NCBI GenBank assembly: GCA_003990745.1
Contig: RBNI01001852.1
Location: forward strand, 1-20,650
DNA from: Jimgerdemannia flammicorona
Taxonomy: Eukaryota; Mucoromycota; Endogonomycetes; Endogonales; Endogonaceae
Length of the DNA: 20,650 bases
Direction: 5' to 3'
The position numbers and the translations under genes were made by a program. Position 1 is the first letter of the stretch. The number at the start of each line of letters is the position of its first letter. This document shows positions 1 through 8,931 of this stretch, in pieces. The notes beneath the pieces were generated by a model, which was given only the letters and a program-made list of their open reading frames with translations, was not told the origin of the DNA and ran no database searches.

Positions 1-28
<28 letters not shown>
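1..28. repeat. 28-nt poly(T) run at window start
   Basis: The first 28 bases are all T. It may be the complement of a poly(A) tail from a minus-oriented retroelement, but the sequence just after it does not resemble the complement of the 3' end of the poly(A) element at 16749-17990. It could also be a plain homopolymer. The window edge prevents a decision. Confidence 0.6.
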
Positions 29-31
<3 letters not shown>

Positions 32-32
<1 letters not shown>

Positions 33-265
33 GTTAGTATAAGCCTACTTCTATCTAACTGATAAATGAGATAACCTTTCAGAGCATTCTCCAATAAGTG
101 GACATTATATTCTCTGAAGAATAGAAAGAAGACCTAGAATTAAAATAGAGTAACCCAGATATAGAAGAAGATAATAGTATAGAAGCAGATATAAAAGATG
201 TCTTTAGATATTAGAATAATAACTAAAGAGTAGTCTGGGACAGACTACTCTTTAATAGGGGCTGA
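32..265 (+). pseudogene. decayed coding-like fragment, unknown function
   Basis: I do not recognise this gene. In the frame starting at base 32 the plus strand reads as plausible protein: an acidic stretch around 120-215 (Asp/Glu/Ile rich, for example NPDIEEDNSIEADIKDVF) followed by a basic-aromatic end (RVVWDRLLFNRG). It is interrupted by several stops, all TAA or TAG until a TGA at 263-265. TAA and TAG are what C-to-T decay makes from Gln codons, the same kind of damage seen in the retrotransposon of this window. It looks like the C-terminal part of a mobile-element or host protein. The 5' part lies outside the window or is lost. The call rests only on frame texture and could be chance in AT-rich DNA. 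Confidence 0.3.
224..254. repeat. perfect 14-bp-arm hairpin with 3-nt loop
   Basis: Bases 224-237 (TAAAGAGTAGTCTG) are the exact reverse complement of 241-254, separated by GGA. This is a compact perfect palindrome inside the decayed frame that starts at base 32. There is no T-run or other sign of a terminator. Function unknown. Confidence 0.75.
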
Positions 266-2335
266 TGTAATTCACCAAACAATGTAGTATAATTAGATAA
301 TATAAATATAATACTATAGTTATCCTGTTATTATAGAAATTATATAAATAACCAGATAGCTCAAAGAGAAACAGATAGTGAATATCTGCTTAATAGTAAA
401 TATTTACTGTATAGTAGATGTCTGCAGTATAGTAAATATCTGCTCCAAAATAGCAAAACCTATAGCTAGCTATATAGTAACTAGATAGTAACCAACTTAT
501 ATATATAAAATATCTCAAAAATAAGAGTAAATAAATCTCAGTCTAAAATTTCAAACATATTTTCACTCTAGTTTACTTTCTGATACAAAGTCTGAATTTG
601 TCAAATTTAAGTAAAAAAATTTACCATTTCAAGAGAAATCTACTATTTAAGAAAAAACTGCTATATCAAGAGAAATCTATTATTAGGATCTTATCTCAAA
701 GTCAGTCTATTTGATACAACTTTACAGTAAACTAGTCTCTCAATACAACTTTATATAAATAAAATCAGTCTTTGATATAACTTTACTCAAGAACTCTACT
801 ACTATTTGAGAAGTCTACTAATTTAGAAAGAATCTATGATATCTGTATAATCTAAGTTATCTACTAACCAAGTTATCTATACTATCTAAGTTATTTAAGA
901 AATCTGCTAATTTAGGAAGAATCTATATTATGTATCTATTATCTAAGTTATCTGAATTATTATTTAAGAAGTCTGCTAATTTAGGAAGAATCTACATTAT
1001 TTGCTATTTTTCAATAACCTGCTATCTGATAAGAAAGTTTACAAAAATTATTATATCAGAAATCACATACTTTTGGAAATATGATCATTATGTAGAAATT
1101 ATATAAAAAATCTACTTACACTATATAGAGATTGTTAAGAAGTCATATAAGAAATCTATTATACTATATAGATATTATTATGAAATTATATAAGGAAATT
1201 CACTTATACTATATATAAATCACTACTATATCCAAAAACTGTCCCAATAAGGAAACTGACAATTATATTCAGATTTGACTACTATATTACTAAATATTAA
1301 TATCAGAAATTATAGAATATTTTGTTGCTTTTTTTGACAAAGTAACTGAGGACTTAACTTAAGCCAAACTATATAATACTCTCAATCTTGTAATTTATCT
1401 CTATTGAGCTACCATATTACAATATATTTAAAATAATTAAAATATAAAATTTAATAAAACATTGATTTAGTTGTAAAATATATTAATTAATATTAATTTA
1501 ATTTTAATTAAATATATTTAAATTAATAGGATATACTTAATTAAATAAATTAAAAATAATTAAAAATTACTATTACTATTATATAAAATATATTACTTAG
1601 TAGTCAGAGTAATATATATTTATACTTTTAAAGTAAAATATATATATAACTATATTATAATTTTACAAACTATAATATGATAGAGACCATATAGATTATA
1701 CAGCTATATATAAATAGATATATATATGAGTTTTAAGATATTCCTAAATAGCTTATTAAAAGTTTATTGAAAATAGTATTCTGTTGTCTAGGTACAATTG
1801 GTTGATAATTTGAGATTATTTTACCTCAGAGTACTAATGGTCCTAAGTTATAATTTTGGTGGCCCAGGATAGGCTGAGTGGAGTGCTAAGGATGACTGTT
1901 ATTTGGAGAAGAAAACTGATCCAAGTTCTCTAAGCTCTGTATGAAGAATAGAAAAAAAAAAAAATAAATAAAGTAGTACTCTATATTAATTAAATAGGTT
2001 TATCATAGAGTACTATATTTATCTGACTTTTAAGCCTACAACTAGTACCCTAGGGCAAAACTAATCAATTATCATGCCACAGGGTATCAAAGTTGGATAA
2101 TTAGAGTACTATAGAAAAATACTATGAAAAAATTCAACTCAAAGTCTCTCTATATATCTATATATAAAATATAATATATATTATATATTTTTTTAGATGT
2201 TTTGTATATTATATAATAGCATTATTATAGATTAATGTTTTTATAATATTATATATATATAAGTCTTATATAATTCTTTAAAGAGTTTTGATAAAAATTT
2301 CATATTGATATTGATTTGATTCTTATATATCTTGA
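266..2335. other. AT-rich gene-free stretch with short degenerate repeats
   Basis: No convincing gene was found. It contains short degenerate repeats: a ~25 bp motif with AGTAAATATCTGCT-like cores at about 370-450; a ~60 bp motif with AAGAAATCTGCTAATTTAGGA cores at about 780-1005; and a ~60 bp motif with TTATATAAGGAAAT/ACTATATA cores at about 1090-1215. About 1430-1720 is almost pure A+T. About 1780-2110 is less AT-biased and holds repeated AGAGTACT words plus an 11-bp inverted repeat (1974-1984 with 2005-2015). That could be a small relic element, but no boundaries can be defined. Confidence 0.6.
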
Positions 2336-2339
2336 TCTG

Positions 2340-2985
2340 ATCTCATAACTGAAACAGTATCTATCAATAATTAATCTTAGTATTCACTTCTACTCTGATC
2401 ATCTCATTTATGCTTCAAGCTATTCATTATTCTCCTTAGTATTCATATCCACTCTGATTCAATCTTATCTATAATTCAAGCTGAAATAGTATCCCTAATC
2501 TTTCTAAATTAGTATCTAATCATAGCTCTAGCTTACTGCAATGCCACATTCAGCTTGAATCAAGCATTATTCTTAGTATTCATATCTGCTCTGATCTCTC
2601 ATCTGTGATTTAAGCTAAAGCATCATTTTCAGTATTTATATCTGCTCTGATCTTGTCTGTAATTCAAGCTGAAGTGTCACTCTTGATATTTATGTCTGCT
2701 CTAATCTTATCTGTAATTCAAGCTAAAGCATCATTCTTGGTATTTATATCTGCTCTGATCTCTCATCTATAATTCAAGTTGAGCAGCATCTATTTATCAT
2801 TAATCTGATCTTATCTGAAATTTAAGCTAAAGCAGTATATGTTCATCATTCTCCCCCAACCTAATCTCATCTATAATTCAAGCTGAAGTGGTATCTGTCT
2901 ATTATTCACATTCACTCCAACCATCTTCTATAGTTAAAGCTGTCTATTATTCTTTTTAGCATTTATATCTACTCTGATCTGATCT
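2340..2985 (+). repeat. 54-56 bp minisatellite, block 1 (forward)
   Basis: About 11 diverged tandem units, each with words such as AATTCAAGCTGAAGCATCA, TTCTTAGTATTCATATCTG and CTCTGATCTCATCTG. Spacing is mostly about 54 bp, with some shorter or degraded units. No open frame is conserved across units, so it reads as non-coding satellite-like DNA. The same unit recurs in reverse at about 3000-3390 and forward again at 6155-7195. Confidence 0.85.
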
Positions 2986-2999
2986 CATCTATTAACTTA

Positions 3000-3390
3000 A
3001 ATTATATGATGAGATTAGGAATACTAAGAATAATACTTCAGCTTGAATTACAGACAAGATCAGAGTAGATATGAATACTAAGAATGATGCTTCAGCTTGA
3101 ATTGCAAGTGAGATTAGAGCAGTATAAATACTGAGAATGACACTTTAGCTTAAATTATAGATGAGATTGGATTGGGGTGGATGTGAATATCAGATTGGGT
3201 CAAGTCAGAATATCAAAGAGAATAGTGCTTCAGCTTGAATTGTAGACAAGATCAGAGTAGACATGAATGCTAAGGAGAATGATAGATATATGCTACTTTA
3301 GCTTAAATTAGATAAGATTGGGTAAATGATAGACAGATACTACTTCAGCTTGAAGTGGACATGAATACTAGATAGGATCAGGATAAAGTA
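3000..3390 (-). repeat. 54-56 bp minisatellite, block 2 (inverted)
   Basis: About six or seven units of the same minisatellite, now as the reverse complement (CTTCAGCTTGAATTACAG, GATCAGAGTAGATATGAATA, CTAAGAATGATGC). Only about 15 bp separates it from the forward block, so blocks 1 and 2 form a head-to-head inverted repeat of several hundred bases that could fold as a long imperfect hairpin. Confidence 0.85.
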
Positions 3391-3489
3391 TCCCCTCAAA
3401 ATATATAGAATAGATAATTAATATAAAAAAATAAATAAAAATAAAAATAAAATCATATTTATTAAAACATTTATATGTTAATTCTCTTT

Positions 3490-3905
3490 AAAACTTCTCT
3501 TTCTATAAGATCAGGTGAAATTGTTCCTTACCCTTTATTTTGCATCATATTTATTTATCAAATAATGAAAAATAGTTATACTATCAAATTCTTTACTCTA
3601 TCTACCCTATTTACAAATCTCACTAATTTGCTTTAGTAGGTCTATATAATAGTGATAGTATTGATATCCACTATATTGAAATGAGTGAGTTCTATATAAA
3701 TACTACTTTGCAAATTTCAATAGCTTGCAAATTATATTCAAACTGATCTTTGAAAGATTTGTAGCTTAGTGAGAGATGCAGATTAAGGTAGTCAATTTGA
3801 TCTACTAGTAAGAAAAAAAAGCCAGCAAAAGTTCCATAGAAATATCTCCAACTGAGAAATATATGTACAGGATAGAGATATTTAATATGGTCATTTCAGT
3901 AAAGA
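3490..3905 (-). pseudogene. weak decayed coding-like segment, unknown
   Basis: On the minus strand two overlapping frames read like protein for 30-60 codons each. One has text such as YKSFKDQFEYNLQAIEI, the other text such as YYIDLLKQISEICK followed by TAG/TAA interruptions. A GTAAGG sequence on the minus strand near 3515-3521 could be a splice donor. The signal needs one frame change plus several stops of the C-to-T type. I cannot name a family. It may be a further relic of the same kind as the decayed gene at 5040-6151, or simply AT-rich noise. Confidence 0.22.
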
Positions 3906-3929
3906 ACAAATGGTTTAACACCTATTATT

Positions 3930-3930
<1 letters not shown>

Positions 3931-3983
<53 letters not shown>
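3931..3983. repeat. (TAA)n microsatellite
   Basis: About 53 bp of perfect TAA repeats (roughly 17-18 units), followed by degenerate AATA/AAAT repeats to about 4010. No gene overlaps it. Confidence 0.95.
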
Positions 3984-3987
<4 letters not shown>

Positions 3988-4209
3988 TATTAATAAATAA
4001 ATAAATATTATTATCATAATCTTGATTATTTACTTAAATATATACTTACTACCTTCTTGAGCTATTTTGCAAAAATTTAATATTAAAATAATATACTTTT
4101 TTCTATATTTAATATTTGTTTGATCAATCTTCAGTGCTTTTTCTCTACAAAGAAGACATAGATAGGCAAATAGGTAGATATACTATTAAATATAATTGTA
4201 AAACATATT

Positions 4210-5035
4210 AGTAATTATTCTTACATCAAATTGGTGTCTACTTCAAACTCCTATTTCTTATATCAAATTAGTATCTGCCCAAAGCATACCTTCTTCTATA
4301 ACTACTTATTGACATATCCATCAGTCTCTATATCAAATTAGTATCTACTTCAAACTCCTATTTCTCATATCATCAGTCCCAAACTCATTGGCATATCTAT
4401 CAGCCTCCACATCAAATTGGTATCTGTCCCAAACTCTTATTCTCATATTGAATTAGTATCTGCCCAAAGTATACCTCCTTCTGATATAGCCTGTGACCAC
4501 TTAATGATGTGCTCATTAGTCCTGAACTCATTGATATATCTATCAGCCTCTATATTAAATTGATATCTACTCCAAACTCCTATTTCTCATATTGAATTAA
4601 TGTTTGCCCAAAGCATAGCTCCTCCCAATGCAGTATGCAACTACTTAATAATATACTCATCAGTCCCAAACTCATTGATATATCCATTAGTCTCCACATA
4701 AAATTGATATCTACCCCAAACTCCTATTTCTCATATCAAATTAGTGTCTGTCCAAAGCAAAGCATACCTCCTCTTGCAACTACTCATTAATGTACTCATC
4801 AGCCTCAAACTTATCAATATGTCCATCAGTATCTATATCAAATTAGTATCTACCCCAAACTCCTATTTCTCATGTCAAATTAGTGTCTGCCCAAAGTATG
4901 TCTCCTTCCAATGTAGTCTGTAACTACTCATTAATATGCTTATCAGCCCTGAACTCATTGACATACCCATTAGCCTCTATATTGAATTAGTATCTATCCT
5001 GAACTCATTGATATATCTATTTCTCATACTTATTT
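4210..5035. repeat. ~142 bp tandem repeat array
   Basis: Recurring words CCAAACTCCTATTTCTCAT, ATCAAATTAGTATCTACC, TGCCCAAAGCATACCTCCT and AACTCATTGATATATCCAT appear in the same order. The CCAAACTCCTATTTCTCAT word recurs near 4572, 4714 and 4855, a period of about 142 bp; earlier units are shorter or rearranged. About six units are visible. On the minus strand the unit contains TATATCAATGAGTTCAGG-like text that resembles the minisatellite at 18000-18990. No gene is seen inside. Confidence 0.85.
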
Positions 5036-5039
5036 CTAA

Positions 5040-6151
5040 TATATAAGATAATAATACTTATATATTGGTGGACACTAATTACTCTATTTCTCTGACAATA
5101 ATTATACAAATCTTTCATATCTTCTAGCTTCAAAGCATGTATAGACTCTGTAACTAAGCTTTTCTCTTATGAAGACTGTATATATATCTACTAACTTTAT
5201 GAGATAAAGATGGATTTCTATTCCATTCATCTTATAGAGAATCAAAGTAGAATCTCTGATCAGAATGTTATATAATGCTAGCTAACAGCTGAGCAAATTG
5301 CTATTATAGTTAAATACTATATATAATATTAAATAAATAAATAAATAAAAATAAACTTACTGTTCTACTCTGATAGCCTAACTTATTATCTTATTTATCT
5401 ATTTTATCTGAAAAATTATATTGTTGAAAATATATATACAAATATCTAAAAATGTTTATACTATCACAATATTAGGATTAAATATCTTATTAAAGAGTTT
5501 TTTATATCTTATTGTTTAAAATCCTTCATATAGATTCCAGATCCTAAATATATTTAATAAAAAATATATAAATATAAATATCTTTTATATTTAATTATTA
5601 TTTATATTTAATATTTACCAGTAAGAGTATATGGAGCAATATTATGAATCTCTCCTTATGCTACATATTGAGCATAGTCAAATTTAATAGCTTTTCTAGA
5701 ATTCTCTAAAGTAGCTTCTGTAAGAATTGCATCAAAATGTACTATATTTTGTCTATTAAATATCTTTTATTCTATAATCTCATCTTCATTATCAAAAAGA
5801 TCAGATCCAACTATAGCCTGCTCTTCTTCAAGTAGTCTTTATACTGTAAAATCAATAGTATGATATATGTTTTTAGTCTAAAAAATATATAAAAGTAATA
5901 AATTATAATTGTTAAAAATATATACATTATTATTGAATATCTATCTTAGTCTGTACCTATCTGTGTTCAATTCTTGAGATTAGTTACTAATAATTAGCTT
6001 TTTGATCAGTAGCAAAACTATAATCAGTATATAGATAATGAATATCTTTTTCATAGATAATATATTTATTATATAATTTCTGTAATAAAATATATAATTG
6101 GTTGATTGGTTAGTTATTTAGTTTAAGAAATTAATTATAGTAATAAAGTAC
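5040..6151 (-). pseudogene. decayed intron-containing gene, unknown function
   Basis: I do not recognise the family. Read on the minus strand, the middle part resolves into exons joined by canonical introns: intron 6080-6151 (72 bp, GTACTT...TTACAG), exon 5957-6079 (41 codons), intron 5878-5956 (79 bp, GTACAG...TTTTAG), exon 5619-5877, intron 5544-5618 (75 bp, GTAAAT...TTTAG), then an exon from 5543. The frame is kept across the two inner junctions. Readable segments include KLYNKYIIYEKDIHYLYTD, RLLEEEQAIVGSDLFDNEDE and AILTEATLENSRKAIKFDYA. The exons hold seven in-frame stops, all TAA or TAG, as expected from Gln codons after C-to-T decay. Further coding-like pieces down to about 5040 (for example WNRNPSLSHKVSRYIYSLH near 5210) do not join cleanly. 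Upstream it runs straight into the minisatellite. A host gene or a transposase are both possible. Confidence 0.55.
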
Positions 6152-6154
6152 CTC

Positions 6155-7195
6155 CTGGCTCCAATCTAATCTCAAAGCTGAAGTGGCATCTGTCTATCAT
6201 TCTTCTTTCATCTGTAATTCAAGCTGTGTCCATTATTCACCTAGGTATTCATATCTGCCTGGATCTCATCTACAATTCAAACTGAAGCATAATTCTCAGT
6301 ATTTATATCTACTCTAACCTGATCTGGAATTCACATCTACTCTGATCTAATCTTATCTATAATTCAAGCTAAAGTGACATCTATCCATCATTCTCCTTAG
6401 TATTTACATCCACTCTGATCTCATCTGCAATTCAAGCTGAAGTGTTATTCTTCTTGGTATTCATATCAATCCTGATCCAATCTGGTATTTATGTCTACTC
6501 CATATCTGTAATTCAAGCAGAAGTAGCATCTATTCATTATTTTCCTCATTCACATCTAGCCTGATCTTATAGCTAAAGCATCATTCTCAGTATTCATATC
6601 TATCCCAACCCAATCTAGTATTTATATCCACCCTGATTCAATCTTAAGCTGAAGTGGTATCTGTTTATTATTCACCTGATCTTATCTATAATTTAAGCTG
6701 AAATAATATATCTTGGTATTTATATCAACTCTGATATTATCTGCAATTCAAGCTGAAGTATCATTCTTGATATTTATATCTGCTCTGATCTCATCTGTAA
6801 TTTAAGCTGAAGCATCATTCTTGGTATTCACATCTGCTCTGATCTTGTCTGCAATTTAAGCTAAAGTATCATTCTTAGTATTCACATCTGCTCTGATCTC
6901 TCATCTGTGATTTAAGCTGAAGTATTATTCTTAGTATTCATATCCACTCTGATCTCTCATCTGTGATTTAAGCTAAAGTACAATTTTCAGTATTTATGTC
7001 TACTCTGATATCTCTTCTGTAATTCAAGCTGAAGTGTCATTCTCAGTATTCATGTCTACTCTGATCTCTCATCTGTGATTCAAGCTGAAGCATCATTTTT
7101 GATATTCATGTTCACTCTGATCTCTCATCTATAATTCAAGCTAAAATATCATTCTTGGTATTCATATCTACTCTAATCTTATCTGCAATTCAAGT
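6155..7195 (+). repeat. 54-56 bp minisatellite, block 3 (forward)
   Basis: Roughly 18 units of the same repeat as blocks 1 and 2. The regular part is at 6780-7180: the TGCTCTGATC/CCACTCTGATC word recurs at 6781, 6835, 6889 and 6945, a period of 54 bp, or 56 bp where CTCTCATCTG replaces CTCATCTG. It ends about 20 bp before the 5' LTR of the retrotransposon, suggesting insertion at or near the array edge. Confidence 0.88.
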
Positions 7196-7453
7196 ACCAC
7201 TCTACTATCTTATTATTGTAATAGTGACCCCAGAATGATGACATCAGCACAGGAGACAGTCTTTCCTTACAAGCCACCAGATCAGAGCACAAGAATGTTA
7301 TATGGTATATGAGATGAGTAAAGATGACCAACTGTGAGTCATTGTGACCATAGTCCAGATATCTTGAGGAATATAAAAGAAGGATCAAGGAACCACAGTA
7401 GTAGTAACCAATAAGACCCACTAATCTCAAAATAGCTCAAAGACTTACCACAA

Positions 7454-8302
7454 ATGAAATACCTGCTGCTTGCCAAACCTCAAGGTCAAGGAACCACCAA
7501 GGCACCTTAGTTAAAGAAAGAATGTTCCAAGACATCAGAAGAGCCATGAGGACCCACTCAAGAAGGACTCCTAGTATTAATCTGGGTACTGCAGATTCCT
7601 ATCACTTTATCCTCTACTACTGTGAAATGGAAACAAGGATCACTATTACTACTGATATGTCTCTAAATGTGGCAGAAGTATAAAATAGGAAACCTCCTCT
7701 GCTGGGAGTTTCCACAGGCCAGCCCTCAAGAGCTACAAGATGCTACTCTTATAGATATATATGAGACAAGGATAGCTAAGAAGATCCATCAGATCTTCAG
7801 GCATGTACTATGGTCAATCTCTAACTTGAAGTATGTTAGAGTCTCAGATTTCAGAGATCTATCATCCTGCTATATCAATGCACTAGAAGCCAGAGTGGCT
7901 ACAGAAGCCCAGTCCACTATTACTCTCAATAGTGATGAAGTAGAAGACTTCTGGTATCCCATCCTCTAGGACAACCCAGACCAATTCCTGCAAGGATTGA
8001 TCTCAGTATTCTAAGGCCCAAGCATCTAGGTTAGACCTCCCCAAGACTCCACATTTGTTCTCTATTTTGTAGAAGAGAACCTCATAGACTGGAGAGCTCC
8101 AGATCTTCTTGTTCTCACCACTGTCAAATGTGATGATGTCATTGGTGATGATGTCATCCTGCATAACATATGCAAAGCACATGAAGTATGTGAAACATAC
8201 AATCTACATGATAATGATGATAAATTCATGGACCTCATCTCCTTTGAAGATATCCTGACCTCTGATGATGAAGCCCCTATGGTCTTAAACATTCTGCTCT
8301 AA
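7454..8302 (+). pseudogene. LTR-embedded reading frame, 5' LTR copy
   Basis: No family recognised. The frame from ATG 7454 to TAA 8300-8302 spans 283 codons, broken by TAG at 7508, TGA at 7547, TAA at 7664, TAG at 7967, and TAA and TAG shortly after. The longest clean piece is 100 codons (7667-7969), with text such as ALEARVATEAQSTITLNSDE; the C-terminal part is acidic. In the 3' LTR the positions of 7508, 7664, 7967 and the next two stops are CAG or CAA; only the TGA at 7547 is shared. The final TAA is shared too, so it is the likely true end. This reciprocal pattern is strong evidence that an ancestral LTR carried a long ORF. It is unclear whether the N-terminal ~70 codons belonged to the same frame, because the LTRs differ by one base near 7650. 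Confidence 0.55.
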
Positions 8303-8564
8303 GTCTCTTGGTTATACTGAATAATACTAGCACCAGCATTCTGAGGTAATACAGAATTGTTCCAGCACTGGTATTTTGATATAATACTGAATAATGCTAA
8401 CACCAGCATTCTGATGCGATACTGAATTATACCAGCATCCTGAATCTATACAACTATCAGTGCCAACCTTAGAACTTAGTAGTTTTTCCTGTTCTGGCAT
8501 TTTATTTTAGTTATTGGAATTTATATTTAGCTTTATATCTTAGCAACCATTGAATTATATTTTG

Positions 8565-8597
8565 TATAAATATCTCTCTTATTTCCTCTGAAATAAA
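8565..8597 (+). promoter_or_regulatory. TATA-like box and AATAAA in 5' LTR
   Basis: TATAAATA lies at 8565-8572 and AATAAA at 8592-8597, both conserved in the 3' LTR. The TATA-like box is the best candidate core promoter for the genomic transcript, which would then start a few tens of bases downstream and read through gag and pol. No transcript data are available, so the start is not placed. Confidence 0.5.
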
Positions 8598-8811
8598 GTC
8601 AGTCAACTCAGTCAAGTTTACTTATATACATACTTTCTTGCAAGCAATCTAAGAGATAACAAGACAGTTAAAGATAAGAAGTTTGAGGACTATAAGATCT
8701 TGGGAAGGCACTCCAATAAGAACTTGCTTATAACAAACTTGAGTTAGTCTAAGAGATACATCTTGAAGAGAATCTGGCATATTTGAAGGACTCAGCGACT
8801 ACTACATAACA

Positions 8812-8931
8812 ACTTAGTACCTATTGGCTGGTGATTTAAGATGAATCCCTCACTTTCAAGCTGAAAAATGAACAACCTCCACAATAACTACCCTGACTAC
8901 AAGAGTTATCTCTGCAAGAATTCAAGACAAG
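8812..8931 (+). other. retrotransposon leader between 5' LTR and gag
   Basis: A 120 bp leader. A primer-binding site should lie at or just after the LTR end. TGG triplets occur at 8825-8827 and 8829-8831, but no convincing 12-18 nt match to a tRNA 3' end could be recognised by eye. Self-priming or decay of the site are both possible. Confidence 0.5.

Larger units (their letters stand above)
7217..8811 (+). repeat. 5' LTR (about 1595 bp)
   Basis: It matches the 3' LTR along its whole length with mainly transition differences and a few small indels. It begins with TGT and ends with ACA. It contains a TATA-like TATAAATA (8565-8572) and an AATAAA (8592-8597) toward its 3' end, as expected near the U3/R boundary. 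Degenerate ~33 bp direct repeats with CAGCATTCTGA/ACTGAATAAT words occupy about 8310-8450. Much of the interior, 7454-8302, reads as a broken protein frame, described separately. Confidence 0.93.

Noticed and set aside
1780..1870. Possible tRNA gene around GGTACAATTGGTTGATAAT
   Set aside because: No cloverleaf with proper A and B boxes or acceptor stem could be built by eye.
6155..7195. Regular repeats considered as a CRISPR array
   Set aside because: The whole 54-56 bp unit is repeated with scattered divergence; there are no unique spacers between constant repeats, and the context is eukaryotic.
7179..7430. Minus-strand 83-codon ORF, with a 66-codon relative at 14522-14722
   Set aside because: Both lie at the start of the LTRs and resemble each other only because the LTRs do. 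The first starts in the minisatellite before the LTR. No domain; on the strand opposite to the LTR reading frame.
8812..8840. tRNA primer-binding site
   Set aside because: TGG triplets exist, but no longer match to a tRNA 3' end could be recognised; not annotated as a site.
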